From the NCBI GenBank assembly GCA_028281045.1, contig JANQKP010000001.1, forward strand, positions 62,001-126,000: a DNA stretch of 64,000 bases, given 5' to 3'. The notes under the pieces were generated by a model. It saw only the letters and a program-made list of their open reading frames with translations, did not search any database and was not told the DNA's origin. Positions 43,337 to 52,559 of this stretch are shown piece by piece. Numbering within the stretch: the stretch's first letter is position 1; each line of letters opens with the position of its first letter. Both the position numbers and the translations under genes were made by a program. The stretch is from Candidatus Altimarinota bacterium (GTDB taxonomy: Bacteria > Patescibacteriota > Gracilibacteria > UM-FILTER-43-11).

Positions 43337-45154
43337 ATGGAAAAAAACACTCTAAAACATCAACTTAAAGAAAAGCTCAAAAAAGAGCATGTAAAACATG
43401 TTTTTTCGCTAGCTTTCAAGTGGGTTCGTAAGAACCTATTCAAGGTCCTTTTCGTCCTTGCACTCATTGCTTTTTTCATTAATCGCAATGGGAATGGGCA
43501 AGAGGCCTATGAGTTCTTTGAGGTCAAAAGAGGCGCTGTAACGCAGCAAGTCTTTGTAAGCGGTAATGTAGAACCTATTGAATCCGTGGATTTAGCCTTT
43601 GAGGTGAGCGGACGCGTGAAGGAAGTAGTGCGTGATGTTAGTGAGCCTGCAGAGCGTGGAGAAGCCCTAGTTACCCTAGAGCTAGGAGAGCTGGCGGGAG
43701 AACTAAGCCAAGCCCAAGCTGGGGTAGACCTAGAAGTGGCCAGATTGAACCAATTCTCAGGGGCAGTGGCCACAGAGCAAGCGAGACTAGATGAACTCCG
43801 TCGTGGAACCCGCCCAGAAGAGATTAGCCTAGCGCAAACCAACTTTGATAACGCAGATGTTGAACTAGAGAACGCAGAGCGTAACTTAGAATCTGTGAAA
43901 TCTAAAACAGAAGCTGACCTTAATGAAGATTATAGTTCTGCACTAACCACAGCTAATTCAGCGTCGCAAGTGGCTAAAAACGCTATTTTAACCATTACAG
44001 AGATACAGCAAAAGTATCACAGTAATTATGATTTTGAGGCCTTGCCGATTAGAAATGCGAAAAAAGTAGCTGTAAAAGCCCTATTTGATGTTCCAAATGT
44101 GGAACTCAATACGCTTCAATTTGTGAGCCAACTTTCTGGTGGGGTTTATAGCGAAGTTAAGACCCTAACCGTAGATGATGATGGTGAGGCGATCATCGCA
44201 TCTCTAAAAGAGCTTTTAGAGGCCGTTAAGCTAACCAAGCTTGCGGTAGATAGTATTCCGCTGAAAACAGAGTATACCGACGCAGAGGACACAGAGATTG
44301 CAACGACCAAAACAGATTTAAATACAGAGATCAGTAGCATTTCCTCTAGTATTGACGCTATTGAAGTGCAAAAGAAAGCCAATGACACTGCGGTGATTAC
44401 CGCTGAAAGCGATCTGGCTAAAGCAGAAAACACGAAAAGTGCTGCTGAAGATGAATTAAAACTTAAAAAAGCAGGCTCTACGCCTGAAGAAATTCGTGCT
44501 CAAGAAGGACGCGTAGCCACAGAGCTAGCGAACCTTAGCGCGCAACGTGCTCAGGTGAGACAGGCTCAAGGAAATCTAGAAAATGTGCAGGCTAAAATTG
44601 CCAAGCGCACGCTAGTGGCTCCAATTAGTGGAGTGGTGACCAAGCAAGACGCTAAGGTAGGAGAAATCATTTCTCCAAACGTGGTACTTGTTTCTGTGAT
44701 CACAGAAACCAACTATGAAATTGAAGCGAATGTTCCAGAGGTAGATATTGCCAAAGTAAACGTAGGCAATGAAGCTATGATGGTACTAGATGCTTATGGG
44801 CCAGAAGAATTCTTCCCAGCAAGAGTGGTAGAAATTGAACCAGCAGACACCATTGTAGATGGAGTGCCATCTTACAAAGTGACTTTTGAGTTCACTGAGG
44901 ACGATGAAAAACTAAGACCAGGATTAACTGCAGATATCACTGTAGAAACCGCTAGAAAAGAAAACGTGCTGAAGATTCCAGTGCGCACGGTGAAACGTGA
45001 AGATGGTGAAACCTTTGTACGTCTTTTAAAAGACATGGAAGGTAAAACGCCACTGATTGAAAGACGCCTAATTCAAACCGGTCTCCTTGGAGGAGATGGA
45101 ATGATTGAAGTCCTTTCAGGACTGGATGAGGGAGAACGTATTATTATTGAATAA
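43337..45154 (+). CDS. Efflux adaptor protein (HlyD/MacA type)
   Basis: 605 residues. One membrane anchor near residues 34-46, then the first half of a lipoyl-like domain (RGAVTQQVFVSGNVEPIESVDLAFEVSGRV). A very long alpha-helical hairpin follows (about 110-410; AQAGVDLEVARLNQ, TEEIRAQ-type repeats). The second lipoyl half (AKRTLVAPISGVVTKQDAKVGEII) and beta-barrel come last. It is longer than ordinary MacA (about 370) because of the extended hairpin. First gene of a three-gene MacAB-like exporter operon. Confidence 0.9.
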   Translation: MEKNTLKHQLKEKLKKEHVKHVFSLAFKWVRKNLFKVLFVLALIAFFINRNGNGQEAYEFFEVKRGAVTQQVFVSGNVEPIESVDLAFEVSGRVKEVVRDVSEPAERGEALVTLELGELAGELSQAQAGVDLEVARLNQFSGAVATEQARLDELRRGTRPEEISLAQTNFDNADVELENAERNLESVKSKTEADLNEDYSSALTTANSASQVAKNAILTITEIQQKYHSNYDFEALPIRNAKKVAVKALFDVPNVELNTLQFVSQLSGGVYSEVKTLTVDDDGEAIIASLKELLEAVKLTKLAVDSIPLKTEYTDAEDTEIATTKTDLNTEISSISSSIDAIEVQKKANDTAVITAESDLAKAENTKSAAEDELKLKKAGSTPEEIRAQEGRVATELANLSAQRAQVRQAQGNLENVQAKIAKRTLVAPISGVVTKQDAKVGEIISPNVVLVSVITETNYEIEANVPEVDIAKVNVGNEAMMVLDAYGPEEFFPARVVEIEPADTIVDGVPSYKVTFEFTEDDEKLRPGLTADITVETARKENVLKIPVRTVKREDGETFVRLLKDMEGKTPLIERRLIQTGLLGGDGMIEVLSGLDEGERIIIE

Positions 45155-45155
45155 T

Positions 45156-46412
45156 ATGAAAAAGTTTTTTCGTTCACTAAAGGTTGGTGTTTATCTGGGC
45201 CTAAAACAGATAAGACGCGCCAGTAAATGGACGACGCTTTTAATTACCATGGTGATGACCCTAACGTTCCTGAACCTAGTATTCGTAAGTGGAATTCTAG
45301 TAGGACTTATTCAGGGTTCTATTGATGAATATAAAGAACAATACTCTGGAGATGTGATTTTAACCACACTGCCTACGAAGAATTACATCACAGAAAGCCA
45401 ACGCATTGTGTCTTTCACAGAATCTTTAGATGAAGTAGAAGCGCTTTCGGCGCGCTACATTGAAGGCGCAACGCTGGAAGCGAACTATAAAACCAAATCA
45501 AGAGCTTCAGACAAAGCCGATTCCGTTGGAGTGAATGTGGTGGGAATAGATCCAGATAAAGAAAATGAACTGGGAGACCTTTCTAGCGCTCTTTTAAAAG
45601 GAGAGTACTTAAGAAAAGGAGATGAGAGTGGAATCATCATTGGGCATTATCTTTTATCTCAATATTCTAATGTAGATTTCCCAGGGCAGGGGACTTTAGA
45701 CGATGTAGAAGTAGGAGATAAAATACGCCTTATTGTTGGAGACATCCGTAAGGAAATGACCGTACGCGGGATTGTAAAAAGCAAAGTAGATGAAGTGTCT
45801 ATTCGTGCCTTTGTAAATGACAGTCTGCTGCGTAAGATCATTCAAAGAGACGATTACAATGTAGATGAAATTGCTATTCGTATCTCAGATCCAGAAGAGG
45901 CTCAACAGGTAAAACAAACTCTGATCAACGCAGACTTTGATAAAAACGCCATCATTCAAACGTCGAATGAATCTCTAGGAGATTTCCTAGAAGATATCAT
46001 CAACACGTTCAGTATGCTGGGAGCCTTCTTTGGAAGTATTGGACTTGTGGTGGCTTCTATCACGATCTTCATCGTGGTATTCATTAATGCCATTACGCGT
46101 CGTAAATACATTGGAATCATGAAGGGGATTGGAATCTCTAGTCTTGCGATTGAAATCTCTTACGTGATTCAATCGCTAATCTACGCCATTGTAGGGTCTG
46201 CGCTTGGAGCGGTTATTGTATACCGCTTTGCCATTCCTTTCTTTGAAAGGAATCCTATTAATTTCCCATTCAGTGATGGAATTCTTGTAGCCCCTGTAGA
46301 TGAAACTGTTATTAAAGTGGCCCTTATTATTCTAGCTACTATTATCGCTGGTTATTTACCTGCGAAGATGGTGAGCCGTGAAAATACTCTTAACGCTATT
46401 CTTGGACGCTAA
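45156..46412 (+). CDS. ABC transporter permease (MacB/FtsX family)
   Basis: 418 residues from the ATG at 45156, one base after the adaptor stop; a longer frame starting inside that gene is rejected. One N-terminal membrane segment, a large extracellular domain (about 55-285), then three membrane segments at the C-terminus (FFGSIGLVVASITIFIVVF, ISYVIQSLIYAIVG, VALIILATIIAGYLP): the FtsX-like topology. Its TAA overlaps the ATPase ATG (TAATG). Confidence 0.91.
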   Translation: MKKFFRSLKVGVYLGLKQIRRASKWTTLLITMVMTLTFLNLVFVSGILVGLIQGSIDEYKEQYSGDVILTTLPTKNYITESQRIVSFTESLDEVEALSARYIEGATLEANYKTKSRASDKADSVGVNVVGIDPDKENELGDLSSALLKGEYLRKGDESGIIIGHYLLSQYSNVDFPGQGTLDDVEVGDKIRLIVGDIRKEMTVRGIVKSKVDEVSIRAFVNDSLLRKIIQRDDYNVDEIAIRISDPEEAQQVKQTLINADFDKNAIIQTSNESLGDFLEDIINTFSMLGAFFGSIGLVVASITIFIVVFINAITRRKYIGIMKGIGISSLAIEISYVIQSLIYAIVGSALGAVIVYRFAIPFFERNPINFPFSDGILVAPVDETVIKVALIILATIIAGYLPAKMVSRENTLNAILGR

Positions 46413-47107
46413 TGATCATTAATGCAAAGAACATCACCAGAAGTTATGTTTCAGGAGAAGTAGAAACAAAAGTGCTGAAAGGCATAGATTTTGCAGTAGA
46501 GGCAGGAGAATTTGTCGCTATTATGGGACGTTCAGGTGCCGGTAAAAGTACTTTGCTTTACCAGCTTTCACTTCTAGATGTGCCTAACACAGGAATCATT
46601 GTGATCGATGGAAGAAGAACAGACCACATGGATAGTGAAGAGCGTACGCAGTTCAGATTAGATGAACTGGGTTACGTATTCCAAGACTACGCCATTCTTC
46701 CAGAGCTTACGGCTTATGAAAATGTAGTACTGCCGCTGCTTATGAAAGGTATGGACCCTGAGGAGGCTAAAAAACAAGTGATGGATGCCCTAGATAAGAT
46801 GGGGCTAGCAGATAAATGGAAAAACTTACCAAGTCAGCTTTCTGGAGGGGAACAACAAAGAGTGAGTATTGCTCGCGCCATTACCCATAATCCAAAAATT
46901 CTTTTTGCCGATGAGCCTACAGCGAATCTAGATGGGCAAACGGCTAAAAAGATCATTGAGATCTTTAATGACCTAAATGAGGCGGGACAAACCATTGTGA
47001 TGGTGACGCATGAAAAACAATACACTAAAAACTGCAATCGTATTGTAGATTTAGATGATGGGGTGATTGTAAAAGAGCACAAACTTAAGAAATCTAAGAA
47101 AAAATAG
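46412..47107 (+). CDS. ABC transporter ATPase (MacB/LolD family)
   Basis: 231 residues. Walker A GRSGAGKST, Q-loop FQDYAILPELTAYENV, signature LSGGEQQRVSIARA, Walker B ILFADEPTANLDG, switch His in VTHEKQY. It drives the exporter made with the two preceding genes. Lys-rich C-terminus. The substrate is unknown. Confidence 0.95.
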   Translation: MIINAKNITRSYVSGEVETKVLKGIDFAVEAGEFVAIMGRSGAGKSTLLYQLSLLDVPNTGIIVIDGRRTDHMDSEERTQFRLDELGYVFQDYAILPELTAYENVVLPLLMKGMDPEEAKKQVMDALDKMGLADKWKNLPSQLSGGEQQRVSIARAITHNPKILFADEPTANLDGQTAKKIIEIFNDLNEAGQTIVMVTHEKQYTKNCNRIVDLDDGVIVKEHKLKKSKKK

Positions 47108-47140
47108 ATTTTCAAAAAGAAAACCTATATTTTATAGATA

Positions 47141-47671
47141 ATGATTTTGACGTACAAAGACATCGTGGGTAGCCCTGTTATGCTTTTTGATGAAGGCAAC
47201 ATGGTGGCCATTGTTAAAGATGTCATTATTAACCCCAATAATGGAAAGCTTGAGGCGCTTTGGGTAAAAGCGTTAACCGATGAGGTGATTGGAGATGGAA
47301 TACTCCGCACCCAAGATATTGTGGAATGGAAAAACAATCTTTATATAAAAGATGCCCATGTGATTTCAGAACCTGGAGATGTGCTGGCTATAGATGAGAT
47401 TCTAGACCAAAACATTCTCTTTATAGGCAATAACGTACAGAATGAAATAGGGGAGTCTCTAGGAAGCGTTTATGGCGCTGAGTTTGATACCAAAAGCCTA
47501 TACCTGAAAGCGATTTATACGGCTCAGGCTATTCTTTTCTTTAAATTCAATAAAAGAATCTTTAGTTACGACTCTATTATTAACGTCACCGAAGACCTTA
47601 TTGTTGTTAAAGATAAGCAAACCAAAGCTGAAACAGAAGAGGCTTCTGATTTAGAACCAGAGCTCATTTAA
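47141..47671 (+). CDS. Protein with two PRC-barrel domains
   Basis: 176 residues. Two tandem PRC-barrel units: LTYKDIVGSPVMLFDEGNMVAIVKDVII (about 3-75) and LFIGNNVQNEIGESLGSVYGAEFD (about 87-160). PRC-barrels mediate binding in photosynthetic reaction centres, RimM and many small envelope proteins. The target here is unknown. A very stable hairpin follows the stop. Confidence 0.83.
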   Translation: MILTYKDIVGSPVMLFDEGNMVAIVKDVIINPNNGKLEALWVKALTDEVIGDGILRTQDIVEWKNNLYIKDAHVISEPGDVLAIDEILDQNILFIGNNVQNEIGESLGSVYGAEFDTKSLYLKAIYTAQAILFFKFNKRIFSYDSIINVTEDLIVVKDKQTKAETEEASDLEPELI

Positions 47672-47678
47672 AAACATT

Positions 47679-47717
47679 GGTGCCTCTCAACCGAGAGGCA
47701 CCGACACAGTCTTTTTT
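47679..47717. terminator. Strong hairpin between convergent genes
   Basis: GGTGCCTCTC (47679-47688) pairs perfectly with GAGAGGCACC (47693-47702) around AACC. On the plus strand nine bases and then seven T follow (47711-47717); on the minus strand AATG and five T follow. It probably ends transcription from both sides. Confidence 0.75.
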
Positions 47718-47729
47718 TGGCGACCAGCG

Positions 47730-47972
47730 CTACAGGTACGTTTTTTCTACTACCGGATAAATCATCGCATACAGCAGGTATAGGAAGCCGCTCATGCAAG
47801 CAGCACCCGCTATTTTCATCTTGCCTAGGCTTACAGGCCTGACAAAGATGGCATAGACCCCTCCAAATACGGAGAGAATTGCGACAACACCGAGGGGGCC
47901 GCCGATGTGGTGGCACATGGCAGCATAACCTGTGATAACGGCTAGGATCGCGGTTTTGATTGTTGTACCCAT
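47730..47972 (-). CDS. Small membrane protein, 80 aa, with a strong Shine-Dalgarno
   Basis: 80 residues from the ATG at 47972, chosen because AGGAGG lies just upstream at normal spacing (a longer frame from 47999 would bury it). Three hydrophobic segments (IKTAILAVITGYAAM, VVAILSVFGGVYAIFV, ACMSGFLYLLYAMIY) with a Cys-His-His between the first two. No family recognised. The AGGAGG is unusual here, because nearly all other genes in the window lack one. Confidence 0.65.
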   Translation of the reverse strand: MGTTIKTAILAVITGYAAMCHHIGGPLGVVAILSVFGGVYAIFVRPVSLGKMKIAGAACMSGFLYLLYAMIYPVVEKTYL

Positions 47973-48086
47973 GATAGTCCTCCTTTCGCTTACTATCACT
48001 GACTGTGAAAAAGATCACAATGTACCACCATAGAATATGGAATACATTGAAGGATTGTTATTTTACATTAAAACTTTTAAATTGTC

Positions 48087-48111
48087 AAAAAAAGCCCCAC
48101 CGAAGTGAGGC
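48087..48111 (-). terminator. Intrinsic terminator of the pilin-like gene
   Basis: On the minus strand GCCTCAC-TTCG-GTGGGGC (one G-U pair) is followed by seven T (48093-48087). Confidence 0.85.
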
Positions 48112-48137
48112 TTCTAATTTCTTTGCGGTTGTTACGC

Positions 48138-48509
48138 TTATCCAAGAGAAGAAGTAACAAAGGTAACGATAGTGTAAGAAAGAAGGATGATCACAATACC
48201 TACCACAGCGTAAGTGATGATCTTCTTAGATTTTTGAATTTGTTCATCGTTTCCTCCAGCAGTAACCATAAGTACTCCAGCATAGATCAGCATCGCTACA
48301 GCGATAAGACCTAGAAGCCCTAGGAAGAAGTTGATGATATTTGTAATGTTTTGACCAAGAGTTCCTTGAGCCGCTACATTAGGTGCTGCACCAGTTTGTG
48401 GATTATCGAAGAACGCTCCACTCTGTGCGTATGCGCTTTGCGCGAAAAGAACTAGAGCTGCAAAAGCTGTAGATACTTTAGTAGATGTCTTTTTAATAAG
48501 TGCTTTCAT
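48138..48509 (-). CDS. VirB2/TrbC-like pilin-type membrane protein
   Basis: 123 residues. Signal peptide ending SAYA, a short exposed segment, then two hydrophobic helices (IINFFLGLLGLIAVAMLIYAGVLMV and ITYAVVGIVIILLSYTIVTFV) separated by a polar turn with GGNDEQIQKSKK. This is the layout of VirB2/TrbC pilins and of the pilin-like proteins common in CPR genomes. No other type IV secretion gene is in the window. It has its own consensus promoter and terminator, so it is likely a strongly expressed single gene. Confidence 0.82.
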   Translation of the reverse strand: MKALIKKTSTKVSTAFAALVLFAQSAYAQSGAFFDNPQTGAAPNVAAQGTLGQNITNIINFFLGLLGLIAVAMLIYAGVLMVTAGGNDEQIQKSKKIITYAVVGIVIILLSYTIVTFVTSSLG

Positions 48510-48543
48510 TTGTTTTTATATTAAATGTTATTATCTGAAAAAG

Positions 48544-48572
48544 ATTATATCAAAGCTTCCCTATAGAGTCAA
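48544..48572 (-). promoter_or_regulatory. Near-consensus promoter of the pilin-like gene
   Basis: Minus-strand -35 TTGACT (48572-48567), 17-base spacer, -10 TATAAT (48549-48544), about 35 bases before the ATG at 48509. Confidence 0.75.
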
Positions 48573-48623
48573 CAAATGAAATTGACACATTTAACTGAGG
48601 TGATTTAATTAAAAATCTATTTT

Positions 48624-49001
48624 TTAACCGTTTGTTATCATCTGGCGGAATGAATCGTTGGATGGAAACGGTTTTTTAATTACTTTAACCATGCCATCTT
48701 CGTTAAGTCGGCGGATCTCAGCCCCACCCTCGTCGCTGTCACCATTCATAACAATGATATTTTTTACACCCATTACAGTAGACATAGCTATAACTGCACT
48801 ACCGTCCACTCTGGTCCAATCTGTAACAACGACATCAGCTAAAAGCTTGTCCAGACTCTCTCTTACCTGCTCCATAGCAGGTTTTTCGGTGTGAATTATT
48901 TCAACAGCATGGTTGTCCTCCCTAAGAATACGCTTCGCTAGCTTTCCAACAGAGGAGTCATAACAAACAAATAAAACATTTTTTGGGGATTTTTCAGACA
49001 T
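48624..49001 (-). CDS. Stand-alone response-regulator receiver domain
   Basis: 125 residues, one CheY-like domain. VLFVCYDSSVGKLAKRIL occupies the first strand and helix, although the usual acidic pair is reduced (CYD). The phospho-acceptor Asp is in DVVVTDW (about 58), and the conserved Lys is in VIKKPF near the end. No output domain or histidine kinase is nearby. Partners are unknown. Confidence 0.82.
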   Translation of the reverse strand: MSEKSPKNVLFVCYDSSVGKLAKRILREDNHAVEIIHTEKPAMEQVRESLDKLLADVVVTDWTRVDGSAVIAMSTVMGVKNIIVMNGDSDEGGAEIRRLNEDGMVKVIKKPFPSNDSFRQMITNG

Positions 49002-49089
49002 AGGGCATAAATTAGTTTTTTATTTTAAACCTTTTTTAAAATAAGTCAATATATCAAAAAAGTTTCAATGGGGTTTGAAACTTCCTTGA

Positions 49090-49174
49090 TGGTGGGCAGG
49101 GAGGGATTCGAACCCCCGAAGTCATAGACAACTGGTTTACAGCCAGTCCCGTTTGACCGCTTCGGTACCTACCC
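49090..49174 (-). tRNA. tRNA-Tyr (anticodon GTA), CCA encoded
   Basis: Class II tRNA with a long variable arm. Acceptor GGGTAGG/CCTGCCC (one G-U pair), anticodon arm ACTGG-CTGTAAA-CCAGT giving GTA, T-arm GGTTCGAATCC, then A and an encoded CCA. It lies in a three-tRNA cluster with tRNA-Pro and tRNA-Thr. Confidence 0.95.
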
Positions 49175-49187
49175 ATGATGTATTTGA

Positions 49188-49264
49188 TGGTCGGGGAGAC
49201 AGGACTTGAACCTGCGACCTCACGGTCCCAAACCGCGCACTCTAGCCAACTGAGCTACTCCCCG
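49188..49264 (-). tRNA. tRNA-Pro (anticodon TGG), CCA encoded
   Basis: Acceptor CGGGGAG/CTCCCCG, anticodon loop TTTGGGA giving TGG, T-arm GGTTCAAGTCC, discriminator A, encoded CCA. Confidence 0.95.
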
Positions 49265-49268
49265 AAGA

Positions 49269-49344
49269 TGGAGCCACCTGTCGGGCTTGAACCGACGACC
49301 TACCGCTTACAAGGCGGTTGCTCTACCAGCTGAGCTAAGGTGGC
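49269..49344 (-). tRNA. tRNA-Thr (anticodon TGT), CCA encoded
   Basis: Acceptor GCCACCT/AGGTGGC, anticodon loop CTTGTAA giving TGT, T-arm GGTTCAAGCCC, discriminator T, encoded CCA. It is first in the minus-strand cluster. Upstream, TTGACT (49406-49401) with a TAATTT or AATAAT -10 near 49378-49385 is a plausible promoter. Confidence 0.95.
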
Positions 49345-49486
49345 CTATCACATCAAAAATGAACAAAAGCACAAGCTAAATTATTGGAAAAAACGAATAG
49401 AGTCAATAGAATTTAAAAACGAAAAACTTCAGGATTTGTTTTTAACCTAGATCCTCTAATAAAAATATGTTATAAACTATCTACCT

Positions 49487-49877
49487 TTGTTCATTTTAAA
49501 CCGTAGTAGTCGCGCCAGTTTACTGGCGAGGAAAGTCCGAGCATCAAAGAGTAAGATGGTTGCTAACGGCAACCGGGACGCTAGCAATAGCGCATACCTA
49601 GGGAAAGTGCCGCAGAAACGATTCTGCCTTTGGCTAAGAATGAAACGTCCAGAATAATGAGTCTGGTCCCTATGTGGTGACACATAGTGGTGGTAAACCC
49701 CATCCGATGTAAGGCAATAATGGAGAAATGGAATCTGGTGTCACTCGCACTACCATTTCTGTTGCTGCTAGAGGGTTATAGCAATATAACTCCCAGATAG
49801 ATGACTACTCTTCCTCCGGAGTCTGAACGATTCCGAAAGAAGACAGAACTCGGCTTATGAGTTTAAACTCTGAACAA
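49487..49877 (+). ncRNA. rnpB: RNase P RNA (bacterial type A-like)
   Basis: About 390 bases. The 5' core GAGGAAAGTCCGAGC (from about 49529) and the 3' core ACAGAACTCGGCTTATGAG (from about 49844) are the conserved RNase P elements (CR I and CR V). The ends pair to form P1: TTGTTC with GAACAA and TTAAAC with GTTTAA. A TATAAA -10 (49471-49476) lies just upstream. It is the ribozyme that trims the 5' ends of pre-tRNAs and lies beside the tRNA cluster on the opposite strand. Confidence 0.95.
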
Positions 49878-49897
49878 TTTATAACTATTTTTACTTA

Positions 49898-51319
49898 GTG
49901 AAGAAGTCTGAAATATTCTTCGGGGCCTTGCGCCTGCCTATAGATATGGTGGCCACCTTTGCCGCCTTCATGCTGGCATATAGATTGCGTCCAATTACGG
50001 ATCTAATCCCGGGGGTACAATTCGAATTCTTCCCAGAGTCTCTGCCACCACTGGCAGAATATACAGAGCTTGCTGTATACAGTTCTATATTCTTAGTGGT
50101 GATCTTTGCAGTGAATCAGCTGTATAGCCTAAAAATCACACATAGCTTTGTGCAAGAGCTCTTTAAAATAGTATTTTCAGTAACGGTATGGCTTCTGTTT
50201 ATCATTGCCTATCACTTCTTAGTGATCCACGAGCTCTTCTTCTCGCGCATTGCTATGGCGCAGATTTGGCTTTTTGCCATTATGCTCATTACCTTAGGGA
50301 GAATCCTTATTATATGGATTCAAGAACTACTTCTCAGGTTTAATATTGGTAAGCGCCGCGTACTATTTGTAGGAATAAGCCCCATTGCTGATCAGTTTTA
50401 CAGTATTCTCAAAGATATTCCTTCATATAACGTGATTGGGGCGGTAGATGACCACAAAGAATCTAGAAAAAGCGGAAAGCTAAAGATTATAGATACGCTG
50501 AATAATCTAGATGCGGTGGTAAGGAAGTACCGTGTGGAAGAAATCATCCAAGCGGATCCTAATCTAGAGCAACAAGATGCCAGCGAACTACTGAACTACT
50601 GTAGAGCGAATCAGATTAGCTATCATTTTATTCCCGATCTCATGCGTCTTCAACGCACCAACGTTGAAGTGAGCATGTTTAACGATATGCCCCTAGTTTC
50701 CCTAAGACAAACGCGCTTAGACGGTTGGGGACATATCTTTAAAAGAACTTTTGATTTCATCTTTAGTCTCATTGTTATCATCCTACTGATCCCTATTTGG
50801 ATCATCATAGCCCTGGCGATTAAATTAGACAGCAAAGGACCTATTATTTATAAGAGCAGACGCCAATACAGAGATAAAACCTTTAGCGCTTATAAATTCC
50901 GCTCTATGGTGCCAGACGCAGATGCTAAAAAAGCAGCGCTTATGAAGGATAGCGATAGAAAAGGACCTCTATTTAAGATTAAAAAAGACCCTCGTGTAAC
51001 GAGCGTTGGTAAATTCCTACGTAAAACCAGCTTAGATGAGCTTCCACAGCTCTTTAACGTGCTTATTGGGAACATGAGCCTAGTAGGTCCACGTCCACAT
51101 CTTCCAGAGGAAGTGGCGAAATATTCAACGCATCATTATCAAGTGTTTGCGCTAAAACCGGGAATGAGTGGCCTGGCTCAGGTAAGTGGAAGATCTCACC
51201 TCGACTTTGAAGACGAAGTAAAACTCGATGTGTATTACATTGAAAACTGGTCTCCATGGCTGGACATTAAAATCATACTAAAAAGTGTTGGAGTTATCTT
51301 CCGTGCCGACGGACACTAA
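49898..51319 (+). CDS. Polyprenyl-phosphate sugar-1-phosphate transferase (exopolysaccharide type)
   Basis: 473 residues starting at GTG, 20 bases after RNase P RNA. Four or five N-terminal membrane helices, a Rossmann-like CoA-binding-type domain (RRVLFVGISPIADQFY), one more helix, then the catalytic bacterial sugar transferase domain: KRTFDFIFSLI, IIYKSRRQYRDKTFSAYKFRSM, TSLDELPQLFNVLIGNMSLVGPRPHLPEEV and KPGMSGLAQVSGRS. It starts glycan assembly on a lipid carrier. A strong terminator follows. Confidence 0.94.
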   Translation: MKKSEIFFGALRLPIDMVATFAAFMLAYRLRPITDLIPGVQFEFFPESLPPLAEYTELAVYSSIFLVVIFAVNQLYSLKITHSFVQELFKIVFSVTVWLLFIIAYHFLVIHELFFSRIAMAQIWLFAIMLITLGRILIIWIQELLLRFNIGKRRVLFVGISPIADQFYSILKDIPSYNVIGAVDDHKESRKSGKLKIIDTLNNLDAVVRKYRVEEIIQADPNLEQQDASELLNYCRANQISYHFIPDLMRLQRTNVEVSMFNDMPLVSLRQTRLDGWGHIFKRTFDFIFSLIVIILLIPIWIIIALAIKLDSKGPIIYKSRRQYRDKTFSAYKFRSMVPDADAKKAALMKDSDRKGPLFKIKKDPRVTSVGKFLRKTSLDELPQLFNVLIGNMSLVGPRPHLPEEVAKYSTHHYQVFALKPGMSGLAQVSGRSHLDFEDEVKLDVYYIENWSPWLDIKIILKSVGVIFRADGH

Positions 51320-51323
51320 AAAA

Positions 51324-51348
51324 CCCTGCAGAAACTGCAGGGCTTTTT
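51324..51348. terminator. Bidirectional terminator between the sugar transferase and rpmG
   Basis: CCCTGCAG-AAA-CTGCAGGG (51324-51342) preceded by a run of A and followed by CTTTTT, so it can serve both convergent genes. Confidence 0.9.
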
Positions 51349-51370
51349 AAAAACAAATTCAATAAGAAAT

Positions 51371-51547
51371 TTAGCTAGAGTGCTTGATTTCTTTGGTAGT
51401 GGTGTGCCAACTGTGCCGACGCAAGCGTGGACAATACTTTTTGACACGTAGGTTTTCCGTAGTCTTCTTGTTGAGACGAATCTTGTAGTTCAGTTCACCT
51501 GTTTCTTCGCATTTTAGATACACACATGTGTTTTTTCCTCTTGGCAT
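51371..51547 (-). CDS. rpmG: Ribosomal protein bL33
   Basis: 58 residues: begins [13 protein letters not shown], with NYKIRLNKK and the family block [13 protein letters not shown] near the C-terminus, ending TTKEIKHSS. It keeps three Cys (8, 13, 39), with the first pair spaced CX4C rather than the usual CX2C and His where the fourth Cys would be, so it is a partly degraded zinc-ribbon form. Large-subunit protein. Confidence 0.93.
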   Translation of the reverse strand: MPRGKNTCVYLKCEETGELNYKIRLNKKTTENLRVKKYCPRLRRHSWHTTTKEIKHSS

Positions 51548-51642
51548 ATTAGCGTTTTACTATTAAAGCTCACGTAATTTACATAAAAAGCTTTGCTTTG
51601 TCAAAAGTATTTGTTACATTGATGTAAAGAACAAATAAAGAC

Positions 51643-52395
51643 ATGAGCCCATCTGGTCAGAGTTCTCCTCCTATTAAACCACAGGATACAATAACTAAGA
51701 TCCCTGAAAATAAGGTGGTAGCTGCTTTTGCTAAATCTTTAGAAGGCCTAGACCTGGAGCCACTTACAGAACAAGTGATTAATGGAGAGAGGCAAAGAAT
51801 GGAAGCTGTGGGTATTAGAGATGTTGAGGTTAGAGGAATGATAAGCGACTCTATCAGTTCAAAAATTGCAGGACTTCGAAAAAAACCAGATACATTGACG
51901 CCTGACCGCGAAGTTTTTCTTAAAGGTGTTATAGATGGATCTCGAGTTAAGTTCGTTGGGACTCTAGAAGATCTTGAGAAAAAGAAGGCTAAGAGAATAA
52001 AGCTTAATGCTGATGCTATAGGGGCGCTAACCGATTTGTTATCAGAGGAATCTTATTTTGAAATGGCTGAGAGCTCTGCAGATCAGAACCTAGATTTCGA
52101 AATCGATTTCACCCCTGAGATGCAGGCAGTGATTGACTCTTTCCCACTTATGCATAGGCCTCTTATCACACAAAAGATAAAGCTTTGGTACACCATTGTC
52201 CTCAAGAAAATTCAAAATGACTCACACAACTATAACTCAGTAGATGATGCCATGTTTAACATTTATGACAGTGCAAGAATATTCGCGAAGCATGACATTG
52301 ATACAACACTTCCTGGCACTCAAGCACGTAAAAGCATTGTCAATCTTGGATTGAAAGCCGTTAAAAATATTGCGAGCTCATTCAGGGCAAAATAA
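51643..52395 (+). CDS. Hypothetical protein, 250 aa
   Basis: No family recognised. Soluble, mostly helical, Lys/Glu-rich, with no signal peptide or clear motif. The C-terminal part (FEIDFTPEMQAVIDSFPLMHRPLI and beyond) looks like a compact helical domain. It is flanked by bL33 and tRNA-Thr, and its stop lies 3 bases before the tRNA 3' end on the other strand. Codon use resembles neighbouring genes. Confidence 0.62.
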   Translation: MSPSGQSSPPIKPQDTITKIPENKVVAAFAKSLEGLDLEPLTEQVINGERQRMEAVGIRDVEVRGMISDSISSKIAGLRKKPDTLTPDREVFLKGVIDGSRVKFVGTLEDLEKKKAKRIKLNADAIGALTDLLSEESYFEMAESSADQNLDFEIDFTPEMQAVIDSFPLMHRPLITQKIKLWYTIVLKKIQNDSHNYNSVDDAMFNIYDSARIFAKHDIDTTLPGTQARKSIVNLGLKAVKNIASSFRAK

Positions 52396-52398
52396 AAA

Positions 52399-52474
52399 TG
52401 GAGCCACGACCCGGGTTTGAACCGGGGACCTCACCCTTACCATGGGTGCGCTCTACCGACTGAGCTATCGCGGC
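52399..52474 (-). tRNA. tRNA-Thr (anticodon GGT), CCA encoded
   Basis: Acceptor GCCGCGA/TCGTGGC (one G-U pair), anticodon arm CACCC-ATGGTAA-GGGTG giving GGT, T-arm GGTTTGAACCC, discriminator T, encoded CCA. Confidence 0.95.
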
Positions 52475-52559
52475 TTATTTCTGTTTGCCAAATGAGATTA
52501 CAGATTTGCTTTTTTAGCGTCAAGCCCTTATAGTGTTGAGCCATTCCTAATTAAATAAT

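Noticed and set aside
47668-48018. 116-aa minus-strand frame overlapping the small membrane protein
   Set aside because: Cys/Arg/His-rich shadow; the frame from 47972 has a Shine-Dalgarno sequence and a sensible membrane-protein composition.
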